From: Pseudomonas alcaligenes
Lineage (GTDB): Bacteria > Pseudomonadota > Gammaproteobacteria > Pseudomonadales > Pseudomonadaceae
Reading direction: 5' to 3'
Length of the DNA: 64,000 bases
Assembly (NCBI RefSeq): GCF_041729615.1
Contig: NZ_CP154874.1
Coordinates: 501,001 to 565,000 of the forward strand
This document shows positions 13,789 through 22,267 of this stretch, in pieces. The translations under genes and the position numbers were made by a program. The notes below the pieces were generated by a model. The model saw only the letters and a program-made list of their open reading frames with translations. It ran no database searches and was not told the origin of the DNA. Each line of letters opens with the position of its first letter. The first letter of the stretch is position 1.

Positions 13789-14442
13789 ATGTCCCCCATC
13801 GCCTATGTCCGCCGCCACCCTTCTGCCGGCCTGCTGTTCGTGCAGCTGCTCGGCGTGCTGCTCTACCCCTGGATGGAGGGCACCCAGATCGGCCGCGCGC
13901 TGTTCGGCGCCTTCGGCCTGCTGGTCCTGGGCATGGCCCTGCAGGTGGTCAAGCGCAGCCCGGCGCAGACCTGGGTGGCCGGGCTGCTGGCCCTGCTGGT
14001 GGTGGGACTGAACCTGCTCGACATGCTGCTCAGCCATCCGGCGCTGGAGGCGCTGATCGCCCTGCTGGAGGCACTGTTCTACTTCTACGCAACGGCCAGC
14101 CTGATCGCCTACATGAGCGCCGACCAGCATGCCAGCACCGATGAGCTGTACGCCGCCGGCGCCACCTTCACCGTGCTGGCCTGGGCCTTCGCCCACCTGT
14201 TCGCCTTCTGCCAGCTGCTGGTGCCGGGCAGCTTCGGCGCCGCGCTCAACCCGGAAGCCACGCGAACCTGGATGGAACTGCTGTTTCTCAGCTTCACCAC
14301 CCTCTCCGGCGTCGGCCTGGGCGACATCATCCCGCTCACGCCGGTGGCCCGCTCGCTGGTGATGATCGAGGAGTTCGCCGGGGTCATGTACCTGGCGCTG
14401 GTGGTGTCGCGGCTGATCGCCATGTCGGTGGCGCGGCGCTGA
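13789..14442 (+). CDS. Two-pore-helix ion channel family protein (potassium channel-like)
   Basis: This 217-residue membrane protein has about six hydrophobic segments. Near the C-terminus it carries a pore loop, TTLSGVGLGDI, which resembles the potassium selectivity filter (TVGYGD type) with leucine in place of tyrosine, followed by a final helix. This suits the bacterial ion channel family with a C-terminal pore domain. There is no ligand-binding or RCK domain. It follows the NadR-like gene by 51 bp and may share its transcript. Potassium selectivity is inference given the altered filter. Confidence 0.8.
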   Translation: MSPIAYVRRHPSAGLLFVQLLGVLLYPWMEGTQIGRALFGAFGLLVLGMALQVVKRSPAQTWVAGLLALLVVGLNLLDMLLSHPALEALIALLEALFYFYATASLIAYMSADQHASTDELYAAGATFTVLAWAFAHLFAFCQLLVPGSFGAALNPEATRTWMELLFLSFTTLSGVGLGDIIPLTPVARSLVMIEEFAGVMYLALVVSRLIAMSVARR

Positions 14443-14445
14443 GCC

Positions 14446-15045
14446 TCAGCGACGCACCAGGCCCATGCGCGCGCGAATGCGCGACAACGCCACGTTGGTG
14501 ATGCCCAGGTAGCTGGCGACATGGTGCAGCGGGATGCGCGCCGCCAGGTCGCCGCGTTGCTCGAGGAAGGCCCGGTAGCGCGCCTCGGCATCCAGCATCA
14601 GCAGCTCCGCCTCGCGCTGGCTGCTACGCGCCAGTACCGCGCGAATGCCGTCGCTGAGCAGCTCCTGCACCAGCGGCAGCTCGGTCTGCCACTGGCGCAG
14701 ATTGGCGTAGCTCAGCTCCAGGACCTGGGTCGGCTCCAGGGCGAGGATGTCCACCGGGCTGGTCGTGGCGAAGGGCGGTGTGCCCCAGCCGACCCAGCTG
14801 CCCTCGCCATGGAAGGCGGCGTTGCGCTCGACGCCCTGGGCCGAGAGGTGCGCCACGCGCACCAGGCCGCGCACGATGAACCAGACCTGCTCCACCGCCT
14901 GGCCGGCCCTGAGCAGTGGCTGCCCCGCCGCATAGTCGCGGCGCGGCAGCGTCTGCCAGCGTTCGGCCAGCAGCGGTTGACGCTCGAGCTGGCCAAGCAG
15001 CTGCGGCGCACAGGCCAGGCAATCGTGCAGGGAATCGGTGGTCAT
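14446..15045 (-). CDS. Crp/Fnr-family transcriptional regulator
   Basis: The 199-residue protein has a cyclic-nucleotide-binding-like beta roll (about 25-130; e.g. PLLRAGQAVEQVWFIVRGLVRV) and a short C-terminal helix-turn-helix (HHVASYLGITNVALSRIRARMG, about 170-195). It lacks the N-terminal cysteine cluster of Fnr; the single CxxC-free start suggests no Fe-S sensing. It is convergent with the ion channel gene (3 bp apart) and divergent from the sterol desaturase-family gene, so regulation of the latter is possible. The effector is unknown. Confidence 0.87.
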   Translation of the reverse strand: MTTDSLHDCLACAPQLLGQLERQPLLAERWQTLPRRDYAAGQPLLRAGQAVEQVWFIVRGLVRVAHLSAQGVERNAAFHGEGSWVGWGTPPFATTSPVDILALEPTQVLELSYANLRQWQTELPLVQELLSDGIRAVLARSSQREAELLMLDAEARYRAFLEQRGDLAARIPLHHVASYLGITNVALSRIRARMGLVRR

Positions 15046-15116
15046 AAACCCAGGTTAATGCGGTGGCAGGTCCGGCGGGGGAAAACTGGCGACACCCTAC
15101 AACGGATGACCGCCGC

Positions 15117-15998
15117 ATGCACACACTCACCCACCTCAACTGGGCCCACCTTGGCGCCCTCCTGCTGGCCGCCGCCTGGGCCGCCCTGGCGCTGCACATG
15201 GGCTGGGGCAACCTGCTCCTGCTGCTGGGCGGCCTGTTGCTGGTCCTCGGCTGGTTCGCCCTCTGGGAATGGCGCCGGCCCTACCGCGAGGACTGGCGCG
15301 CGCAGCCCGCCGACCGTCGTCGCGACGCCCTGTTCGCCCTCGCCCTGCTGGTCACCGACGCGCTGGCCGACCTGCTGATCCGCGGTCTGGTGGTGCAGCT
15401 GAACGCGGCCGGTGCCGGCCCCGCCGCCACATTGCCGCTGTGGCTGGCGGTACCGCTGGCGGCGCTGCTAGGCGAATTCGGCGACTACTGGCTGCACCGC
15501 CTCAAGCACCGTGGCGGCTGGTTGTGGCGGGTGCACTTCGTTCATCACCGGCCCACGGCACTGAACGTGACCAACAACTTCACCACCCACCCGCTGGACC
15601 TGCTACTGCGCAAGACGGTGCATGTGCTGCCGCTCTGGCTGACGGGCTTCGATGCGCAGGCCATCGCCCTGGCCGGGCTGTTCAGCCAGACCCAGTCCTT
15701 CGCCACCCATGCCAACACCCGCGGCACCCTGGGCTGGCTCAACTACCTGATCGGCAGCGCCGAACTGCACCGCTGGCACCACAGCGTGAACGTGGCGGAG
15801 GCACTCAACTTCGGCACCGCCCTACCCCTGTGGGACCAGCTGTTCGGCACCTACCGCCGGCATGGCGCGCCGCAGCGGGTGGGCGTCAAGGCGCCAGCGG
15901 AGCCGGACCAGCACGACGGCCTGGGCCTGCTGCTGCACCCGCTGCGGCCACGGCGGCGCCACCCCGATGCACCTGGCGCGCACGGCGAGGCGCCGTGA
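15117..15998 (+). CDS. Sterol desaturase / fatty acid hydroxylase family membrane protein
   Basis: This 293-residue integral membrane protein has four or more hydrophobic helices and the eight-histidine diiron signature of the fatty acid hydroxylase superfamily: HRLKH, HFVHH and HRWHH. Such enzymes hydroxylate or desaturate lipids using O2. The ATG at 15117 is chosen; a start 18 codons upstream would lie in the regulator intergenic region. It diverges from a Crp/Fnr-type regulator. The substrate is unknown; in bacteria it may be a fatty acid, hopanoid or carotenoid. Confidence 0.88.
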   Translation: MHTLTHLNWAHLGALLLAAAWAALALHMGWGNLLLLLGGLLLVLGWFALWEWRRPYREDWRAQPADRRRDALFALALLVTDALADLLIRGLVVQLNAAGAGPAATLPLWLAVPLAALLGEFGDYWLHRLKHRGGWLWRVHFVHHRPTALNVTNNFTTHPLDLLLRKTVHVLPLWLTGFDAQAIALAGLFSQTQSFATHANTRGTLGWLNYLIGSAELHRWHHSVNVAEALNFGTALPLWDQLFGTYRRHGAPQRVGVKAPAEPDQHDGLGLLLHPLRPRRRHPDAPGAHGEAP

Positions 15999-16012
15999 TC
16001 GGGGCGAGGCGT

Positions 16013-16312
16013 TCAGATCCCCTGGCGCTTGCCGCGCAGGAACTTGATCGAATACTCCATCTGCGGCTTGCGCGTCAGGCTGATGGCACGGCGGGTCACG
16101 GTGTCCAGGGTGATGTTCCAGAAACCGTCGCTGGGCACCTTGATGCGCGCCGGGAAGCGGTCGAAGGCGCCGCCATGGTAGGTGTGCCGGCCACCGTTCT
16201 TGAAGCTGCGGAAGTTGGCATCGTTCATCAGGCGGATGTTGCACGGCTGCGAGCAGTGGATGACGACCGTGTCGCCTTCTTCCAGGTGCTCGCGCTGGTG
16301 GATGAATTTCAT
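16013..16312 (-). CDS. DUF1883 protein
   Basis: The 99-residue protein matches the DUF1883 family as I know it: MKFIHQREHLEEGD start, VVIHCSQPCNIRLM, then the glycine-rich GGRHTYHGG and FPARI, ending in a basic tail. It is small, probably soluble and all-beta. No catalytic motif or characterised role is known to me. The start follows a weak GGAG-like site. It lies between the convergent sterol desaturase-family gene and an AraC-type regulator transcribed in the same direction 41 bp upstream. Confidence 0.85.
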   Translation of the reverse strand: MKFIHQREHLEEGDTVVIHCSQPCNIRLMNDANFRSFKNGGRHTYHGGAFDRFPARIKVPSDGFWNITLDTVTRRAISLTRKPQMEYSIKFLRGKRQGI

Positions 16313-16353
16313 CGGGGCCTCCGCGAAAAGCGCGCACGATAGCACGTTGCCCG

Positions 16354-17361
16354 TCACTCGGTCGCCGCGGGCCGATGAAGCCGCCGCCAGGCCGAAGGCG
16401 ACATGCCATAGGCCTCGCGAAATGCCTTGCTGAAGGCCGCCTGGTCGGCATAGCCGAGCACATCGGCGAGCAGGGTCAGCGGCATGCTGGAGGCGTGCAC
16501 CTGCCAGCCGGCCAGGTCCATCTTCACCCGGTGCACCAGCGGCTTGAAGCTCAACCCCTCGGCCGCCAGACGGCGCTGCAGCGTGCGCGGATGCAGGCCG
16601 AGCAGCGCGGCGATGTGCCCCAGCGAGTGCTGGCGCATGCCCAGGGTCTGCACGATCAGGCTGCGCACCTGCAGCTCCAGGCTGTCCTGCAGCCCATCCA
16701 GCCGCTCGCGCAGGTAGCCGGCATCCGCGCCACCGAGGGCGCACACCGGGCGCTGCAGGATCGCCGCGTCATACACCAGGCCATCGAACTCCTGGTCGAA
16801 GCGCACCTCGCAGCCCAGGTGCTGGCGGTAGCGCGCCGGCGCTGCCACCGGGCTGTGACTGAACTCCACACGCAGCGGGCGCAGGTCGGCACCGCCCATG
16901 GCATGCACCAGCCGCGCGCAGGCGCCGATGGCCATCTCGCGGTACTGCTGGGCACCCTCCACGGCAAAGAAGTGCTCGATGCGCCTTACCTGCACGCGCC
17001 CGTCCAGCGGCAGCAGGCGCCAGTGCTCAGCCTTGTTGTGCAGGGCCAGGTAGCGCTGGGCGGCGAGAAAGGCCGCCTGCAGGTCGGGCTCACCCGCCAG
17101 CAGGCGCCCGAGCAGGCCGAGCATCTCCACGCCCTGGTGGCGCGCCACGCGCAGGCCCAGGTCCGGGCAGTGCAGGCGCACGGCGGCCTCGTGCAGCAGG
17201 CGGGTCAGCTGCTCGATGCCGATCAGGCAGTCACCGTCATCCAGTTCGGCGCGGCTGAGGCCGACGCCGGCGAGCAGCGCATCGAGGTCACCGCCCAGGC
17301 TCGCCACCTCGGCCGGCAGGCCGGTGAGCGCTGCGCTGCGCACTTCGTAGCGAATGGTCAT
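16354..17361 (-). CDS. AraC-family regulator, OruR/ArgR-like with arabinose-binding-type N-domain
   Basis: The 335-residue protein has the long N-terminal ligand domain of the OruR/FeaR-like AraC subgroup (about 20-210, beginning GLPAEVASLGGDLDALLAGVG) and a C-terminal AraC helix-turn-helix pair (about 240-330, with the family signature around LGYADQAAFSKAFREAYG). It is divergent from the amidohydrolase gene 113 bp away, whose shared region holds a perfect TGTCATGACA palindrome. It is therefore a likely regulator of that D-aminoacylase-like enzyme. The inducer is unknown. Confidence 0.88.
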   Translation of the reverse strand: MTIRYEVRSAALTGLPAEVASLGGDLDALLAGVGLSRAELDDGDCLIGIEQLTRLLHEAAVRLHCPDLGLRVARHQGVEMLGLLGRLLAGEPDLQAAFLAAQRYLALHNKAEHWRLLPLDGRVQVRRIEHFFAVEGAQQYREMAIGACARLVHAMGGADLRPLRVEFSHSPVAAPARYRQHLGCEVRFDQEFDGLVYDAAILQRPVCALGGADAGYLRERLDGLQDSLELQVRSLIVQTLGMRQHSLGHIAALLGLHPRTLQRRLAAEGLSFKPLVHRVKMDLAGWQVHASSMPLTLLADVLGYADQAAFSKAFREAYGMSPSAWRRLHRPAATE

Positions 17362-17404
17362 GTTCAGCCCCCGCCGTTTCGAGTCGACAATGCCGCGACT
17401 GTCG

Positions 17405-17414
17405 TGTCATGACA
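17405..17414. promoter_or_regulatory. Palindrome in divergent AraC / amidohydrolase promoter region
   Basis: TGTCATGACA is a perfect 10-bp palindrome midway between two divergent starts. Further TGTC/GACA elements (CGACA near 17385 and TGTCG near 17399) flank it. It may be an operator for the AraC-type regulator; this is inference. Confidence 0.35.
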
Positions 17415-17474
17415 AGTCAACCGTCGATTCGGCGCCTACTCTCGGAGCACAACAAGAACACACCGAGGTGATCC

Positions 17475-19214
17475 ATGGCTCAGTACGACCTGATCCTGCA
17501 GGGCGGCCGCTATTTCGACGGCAGTTGCACGCCCTCCGCCATCCGCAGCCTGGCCATCAAGGACGGGCGCATCGCTCTGGTCAGCGCCGAGCCGCTCGAC
17601 CCGACCCTGGCCGCGCAGGCGATCGACGCACAGGGCAAGTGGATCACCCCGGGCTTTCTCGACACCCACACCCACTACGACGCCGAGCTGATCGTCGCGC
17701 CCAGCCTCAGCGAGTCGGTGCGCCACGGCGTGACCACGGTGCTGGTCGGCAGTTGCTCGCTGAGCATGGTGTGCAGCGAGGCCGAGGACGCCTCGGATAT
17801 CTTCACCCGGGTGGAAACGGTGCCGCGCGAGAAGGTGTTGCCGATCCTGCGTCAGCACAAGAGCTGGAGCAGCCCCGCACAGTGGCGGGCGTTCGTCGAC
17901 CGCCATCCGCTGGGCCCCAACCTGATCAGCTTCCTCGGCCACAGCGACCTGCGCGTGGCGGTGATGGGCCTGCATCGCGCCACCGACCGCCAGGTGACGC
18001 CGAGCGAAGCCGAGCTGCAGCGCATGGAAGCGCTGCTGGAGGAGGCGCTGGACTGCGGCTTCCTCGGCCTGTCCACCATGTGCCTGAAGTGGGACAAGAT
18101 CGACGGCGACCGCGAATGGTCGAAGAGCCTGCCCAGCACCTACGCGCGCTGGCGCGAGGTGCGCCGCCTCAACCGCCTGCTGCGCCGGCGCGGACGCGTA
18201 CACCAGGGCGCGCCGAACGCGGCCAATCCGCTGCAGATCACCCAGTACATCGGCGAAGCCATCGGCCTGCTGCGCAAGCCGCTGAAGACCACCCTGATCT
18301 CCCTGCTCGACCTCAAGGGCAACCGCAGCCTGGCGCTGCTGGCGCGCTTCTCCGCCTGGCTGACCAACCGCCTGGGCGGCGACTTCCGCTGGCAGCTGCT
18401 GCCCACGCCCTTTGCCATCTACGCCGACGGCATGGATATAGTGCTGTTCGAGGAATTCGGCGCCGGCGAAATGGCCCTCGACGTCAAGGACCAGCTCGAA
18501 CGCAACCAGCTGCTGCAGGACGAGCAGTACCGCCGCACCTTCCGCCGCTTCTACGCCGACAAGCTGTCTCCACGGGTGTGGCAGCGCGACTTCGGCGACG
18601 CGGTGATCCTCGGCTGCCCGGACGCCTCGCTGGTCGGCCGCAACTTCGCCGAGGTGGCACGCGAGCGCGGCCTGCACGTGGTCGACCTGTTCCTCGACAT
18701 GGTGGTGCAGTACGGCCGCCAGCTGCGCTGGTTCACCGTGATCGGCAACCACCGCCAGGACAAGCTGCGCGAGATGGTGCGCAGTCCGAACACCCTGATC
18801 ACCTTCTCCGATGCCGGCGCGCATATCCGCAACATGGCCTTCTACAACCTGCCGCTGCGCTTCCTCAAGCTGGTGCAGGACAGCCATGACGAGGGCCGCC
18901 CGGTGATGAGCCTGGAGCAGGCCGTGCATCGCCTGACCGGCGAGCAGGCCGACTGGCTGGGCATCGACGCCGGCTACATCCGCGTCGGCGACCGCGCCGA
19001 CCTGGTGGTGCTCGACCCCGCCGGCCTGCGCCAGAACCTGGAACAGGAGCACTGGGACGAGATGCAGGGCTTCGGCATCCCGCGCATGGTCTGCCGCAAC
19101 CCCGGCTGCGTCAGCCATGTGCTGATCAACGGCAAGCTGGCGGTGGATGACGAGCAGATCGCGCCGGAGCTGGGACGGCAGACCGGCTTCGGCCAGTTTC
19201 TCGCGGCCCGCTGA
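17475..19214 (+). CDS. Amidohydrolase, N-acyl-D-amino-acid deacylase family
   Basis: The 579-residue cytoplasmic enzyme belongs to the D-aminoacylase branch of the amidohydrolase superfamily. It starts with the small beta-sandwich (QYDLILQGGRYFDGS), followed by the zinc motif DTHTHYDAE (about residues 66-74), a C-terminal D-x-GAH (SDAGAHIRN) and the terminal beta strands DRADLVVLDP. Members cleave N-acyl-D-amino acids or related cyclic amides. GAGGTG lies before the ATG. It is likely controlled by the divergent AraC-type regulator. The precise substrate cannot be read. Confidence 0.85.
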   Translation: MAQYDLILQGGRYFDGSCTPSAIRSLAIKDGRIALVSAEPLDPTLAAQAIDAQGKWITPGFLDTHTHYDAELIVAPSLSESVRHGVTTVLVGSCSLSMVCSEAEDASDIFTRVETVPREKVLPILRQHKSWSSPAQWRAFVDRHPLGPNLISFLGHSDLRVAVMGLHRATDRQVTPSEAELQRMEALLEEALDCGFLGLSTMCLKWDKIDGDREWSKSLPSTYARWREVRRLNRLLRRRGRVHQGAPNAANPLQITQYIGEAIGLLRKPLKTTLISLLDLKGNRSLALLARFSAWLTNRLGGDFRWQLLPTPFAIYADGMDIVLFEEFGAGEMALDVKDQLERNQLLQDEQYRRTFRRFYADKLSPRVWQRDFGDAVILGCPDASLVGRNFAEVARERGLHVVDLFLDMVVQYGRQLRWFTVIGNHRQDKLREMVRSPNTLITFSDAGAHIRNMAFYNLPLRFLKLVQDSHDEGRPVMSLEQAVHRLTGEQADWLGIDAGYIRVGDRADLVVLDPAGLRQNLEQEHWDEMQGFGIPRMVCRNPGCVSHVLINGKLAVDDEQIAPELGRQTGFGQFLAAR

Positions 19215-19345
19215 GGCGGAGTCGACCAGGAAGAAGCGTATCCGCCCGCGCCAGCGGCACCGCCCTGCTGGCCTGCTGCTAGGCTGCTCCTGCAGAGGCA
19301 ACAACCACTTGCCGTGTCGCAGGCCATCAAGCAAGGAGCCATCCA

Positions 19346-19948
19346 ATGAGCACAAGCCGCACACTCTGCCTTTCCCTCGCCACTGCCCTGCTGCTCGGCT
19401 GCCAGAGCAATGCAGATGACGACCTGGCCACCGACTACCAGCGCACCGACGCCTACGCCGAGGGCGTGCCGGGCGGTGCCGTGCTCGAGACCGAGGAGCT
19501 GCTGGCCAGCGTCAGCGCCGTCGACCCGGCCAAGCGCACCTTCACCCTGCGCGACGACCTGGGCAACCAGCGCACCCTGGTTGCCCCCGCGCAGATGCAG
19601 AACTTCGACCAGCTCAAGGTCGGCGATCGGGTCAAGGCGGTGATCGCCCAGGAGCGCATCGTCTACCTGCGCCAGCCGGGCGAGCCGGCCGAGGATGGCG
19701 CCGCCGGCATGCTGGCCACCGCCCCGCTGGGCGACAAGCCGGGCATGCTGGCCGCCGAAACCGTGGAGATCACCGCGCTGGTCAAGGGCATGGACACCAC
19801 CCTGCGCACCGCCACGCTGCAGCTGCCCGACGGCAGCGAGCGCACCATCAAGGTCCGCCCGGACGTCGAGATGAAGAGCGAGTACCTCGGCCGCCAGGTG
19901 GTGCTGCGCGTCACCACTGCCGTGGCCATCAGCGTGCAGCCGCAGTAA
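19346..19948 (+). CDS. Putative lipoprotein, two beta-rich repeats
   Basis: The 200-residue protein has a lipoprotein signal: a hydrophobic N-terminus ending in LLLGC (C20 would be lipidated), followed by a polar linker with DDD, which may favour inner-membrane retention or simply be a spacer. The rest shows two similar beta-rich blocks, about 45-110 and 125-195, each containing a vtlrddlGnqrtL-like or LqLpdGserTikV-like strand pattern. I recognise no named family. AAGGAG precedes the start. The cupin gene begins 3 bp after its stop, so they are co-transcribed. Confidence 0.78.
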   Translation: MSTSRTLCLSLATALLLGCQSNADDDLATDYQRTDAYAEGVPGGAVLETEELLASVSAVDPAKRTFTLRDDLGNQRTLVAPAQMQNFDQLKVGDRVKAVIAQERIVYLRQPGEPAEDGAAGMLATAPLGDKPGMLAAETVEITALVKGMDTTLRTATLQLPDGSERTIKVRPDVEMKSEYLGRQVVLRVTTAVAISVQPQ

Positions 19949-19951
19949 GCC

Positions 19952-20272
19952 ATGCCGCCGGAGACGCTCAACCTGTTACAGGCCGTGCCCGATGCGGCGG
20001 CGCAGGAGCAGTTCCTGCCACTGCTGAGCCGGGACGGCCTGCGGCTGGAGCAGATCGTCTCCCACGGCCAGGCCAGCCCGGAAAGCTTCTGGTACGACCA
20101 GCCCGAGCCCGAGTGGGTGGCCCTGCTGCGTGGCAGCGCGCGGCTCGAATTCGACGACGGCGAGCGGCCACTGGTAGCCGGCGATGCCCTGCTGATCCCC
20201 GCGCACTGCCGGCACCGGGTCGCCGAGTGCTCGCTGGACGCCATCTGGCTGGCCCTGCACTTCGAGGCCTGA
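19952..20272 (+). CDS. Small cupin-domain protein
   Basis: The 106-residue protein is a single cupin barrel: PEPEWVALLRGSARLEFDD followed by the second motif GDALLIPAHCRHRV with histidines placed to bind metal. Such small cupins often act on phosphoribosyl, sugar or antibiotic-like ligands, but no function can be given. It follows the lipoprotein gene by 3 bp and is followed after 48 bp by the RlmN-like gene. Confidence 0.82.
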   Translation: MPPETLNLLQAVPDAAAQEQFLPLLSRDGLRLEQIVSHGQASPESFWYDQPEPEWVALLRGSARLEFDDGERPLVAGDALLIPAHCRHRVAECSLDAIWLALHFEA

Positions 20273-20320
20273 CGACCAGCCCTACGCCTCGCTGACGGCC
20301 GGTGGTAGCATGCGCGCCCC

Positions 20321-21352
20321 ATGCGTATCTCCGACATTCACCAGCGCCTTGCCGACCTCGGCGCCCTGCCCGCCCACCGCGGCCGGGTTGTACGTGCCTG
20401 GCTGCAGGGCAAGCCGCTGGATGCCGGCACCCGCCGCCAGCACACCGAGCATTTCCTGCCCCTCTCCGTGCGCCATGGCCTGCCGCAGCTCGCAGAGGAG
20501 CTCGAAGGCCTGGCCCGGGTGCGCTCCAGCCACCCCGCCGGTGATGGCTCGGCGCGCCTGCTGGTGGACCTGGCCGACGGCCAGATGGTCGAGAGCGTGC
20601 TGCTGCCGCGCGACGGCGTCTGCGTCTCCACCCAGGTTGGCTGTGCGGTCGGCTGCCGCTTCTGCATGACCGGCAAGAGCGGCCTGCTGCGCCAGGTATC
20701 CAGCGCCGAGATCGTCGCCCAGGTGGTGCTGGCGCGGCGCCAACGGCCGGTGAAGAAAGTGGTGTTCATGGGCATGGGCGAGCCGGCGCACAACCTCGAC
20801 AACGTGCTGGAAGCCATCGACGTGCTGGGCACCGACGGCGGCATCGGCCACAAGAACCTGGTGTTCTCCACCGTGGGTGATCCACGGGTGTTCGAGCGCC
20901 TGCCGCAGCAGCGGGTCAAGCCGGCCCTGGCGCTGTCGCTGCACACCACCAAGGCCGAACTGCGCGAGCACCTGCTGCCCAAGGCGCCGAAGATCGCCCC
21001 GGCCGAGCTGATGGAGCTGGGCGAGGCCTATGCCCGCGAGGTCGGCTACCCGATCCAGTACCAGTGGACCCTGCTCAAGGGCATCAACGATGGCCAGGAC
21101 GAGCTGGACGAGATCCTGCGCCTGTTCAAGGGCAAGTACGCGGTGCTCAACCTGATCCCCTTCAACAGCCTGGAGGGTGACGACTACCAGCGCCCGGACG
21201 GCGAGCGCATCGTGCAGATCGTGCGCTACCTGCACAGCCGCGGCGTGCTGACCAAGGTGCGCAACAGCGCCGGCCAGGACGTCGAGGGCGGCTGCGGCCA
21301 GCTGCGCGCGCGCGCCGTGGACATCGTCAACACCAGCCGGCTGCACGGCTGA
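20321..21352 (+). CDS. RlmN/Cfr-family radical SAM RNA methyltransferase (RlmN paralog)
   Basis: The 343-residue protein has the radical SAM cluster CxxxCxxC (C108, C112, C115) and both cysteines required for RlmN/Cfr chemistry, C101 (VCVSTQ) and C325 (CGQL), so it looks catalytically complete. Family members methylate C2 or C8 of an adenine in 23S rRNA or tRNA. Canonical Pseudomonas rlmN is slightly longer and lies next to pilF and hisS-type genes, so this is most likely the second, RlmN-like copy with an unestablished target. Its stop overlaps the start of the EEP phosphatase gene by one base. Confidence 0.88.
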   Translation: MRISDIHQRLADLGALPAHRGRVVRAWLQGKPLDAGTRRQHTEHFLPLSVRHGLPQLAEELEGLARVRSSHPAGDGSARLLVDLADGQMVESVLLPRDGVCVSTQVGCAVGCRFCMTGKSGLLRQVSSAEIVAQVVLARRQRPVKKVVFMGMGEPAHNLDNVLEAIDVLGTDGGIGHKNLVFSTVGDPRVFERLPQQRVKPALALSLHTTKAELREHLLPKAPKIAPAELMELGEAYAREVGYPIQYQWTLLKGINDGQDELDEILRLFKGKYAVLNLIPFNSLEGDDYQRPDGERIVQIVRYLHSRGVLTKVRNSAGQDVEGGCGQLRARAVDIVNTSRLHG

Positions 21353-22266
21353 TGCTGCGCCTGCTTCCGCTCGCCGCCGCCCTCGGGCTGCTCTCGCCCT
21401 GGCTGGTGACGCTGCTGGCGGACCACTCGCAACACCTGGCCTGGCTGCTGGACCTGGCCAGCCACTGGCAATGGCTGCACCTGGCCCTGCTGCTGGGCTG
21501 CCTGGTGCTGCTGGCACCGCGCCGGCCGCGCTGGCTGCTGCTGGCGCCGCTGCTCGCGCTGCCCTGGTTCAGCGTGGCGCCGATGCTGCCCGCGCAAACC
21601 GGCGAGGCGCGCCTGGAGCTGCGCCTGATCAGCGCCAATCTGCAGCAGAGCGACGATGCCGCCGCGCTGCGCGTCTGGCTCGATGCCCAGCCCGCCGATC
21701 TGGTACTGCTGCAGGAGGTGACTCCGGCCCTGGCCCGACAACTGGCCGGCTGGCAGGACTACCCGCACCGCGTGCTCGCCCCGGAGGACTCGCCGTTCGG
21801 CCTGGCCCTGCTGTCGCGCCTGCCGCTGGAGGGTGGCCAGGTGCTGCGCGACAGCGACGACATTCCGCGCATCGAGGCGACCCTGCGCAGCGGCGCCCAG
21901 GCCGTCAGCCTGAGCCTGGTGCACCCGATGCCGCCGCTGTCGCCCTACTGGCACCACAAGCGCAACCTCGGCCTGCAGGTCGCCCTGCAGCGCAATGCCG
22001 CGCGGGGGCTGCCCGGCCTGCTGGCCGGCGACCTCAACGCCAGCCCCTGGTCGCAGGCCACCCGCGAGCTGCACGAGCTGGGCTGGTACCGCGCCAATGA
22101 TCTGCAGGCCACCTGGCCGGCGCTGGGCCGGGGCTGGCTCGGCATCGCCATCGACCAGGTGCTGGTCCGCGGCCCCTGGCACGTGGTCGAGCAGGATCTG
22201 GGGCCGGACCTCGGCGCCGATCACCTGCCGCGCCGCCTGCACCTGCAACTGCTGGACAACGACTGA
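21352..22266 (+). CDS. Membrane-anchored endonuclease/exonuclease/phosphatase (EEP) family protein
   Basis: The 304-residue protein has two or three N-terminal transmembrane segments (about 1-85) and a C-terminal EEP domain: SANLQQ start, LVLLQEV with the metal-binding glutamate, GDLNASPWS and a terminal DHLP. The catalytic domain probably faces the periplasm. Substrates in this superfamily range from nucleic acids to phosphoesters and sphingomyelin; none can be assigned. The TGATG overlap with the RlmN-like gene and a gap of one base to the LRR kinase gene show one tightly coupled operon. Confidence 0.83.
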   Translation: MLRLLPLAAALGLLSPWLVTLLADHSQHLAWLLDLASHWQWLHLALLLGCLVLLAPRRPRWLLLAPLLALPWFSVAPMLPAQTGEARLELRLISANLQQSDDAAALRVWLDAQPADLVLLQEVTPALARQLAGWQDYPHRVLAPEDSPFGLALLSRLPLEGGQVLRDSDDIPRIEATLRSGAQAVSLSLVHPMPPLSPYWHHKRNLGLQVALQRNAARGLPGLLAGDLNASPWSQATRELHELGWYRANDLQATWPALGRGWLGIAIDQVLVRGPWHVVEQDLGPDLGADHLPRRLHLQLLDND

Positions 22267-22267
22267 C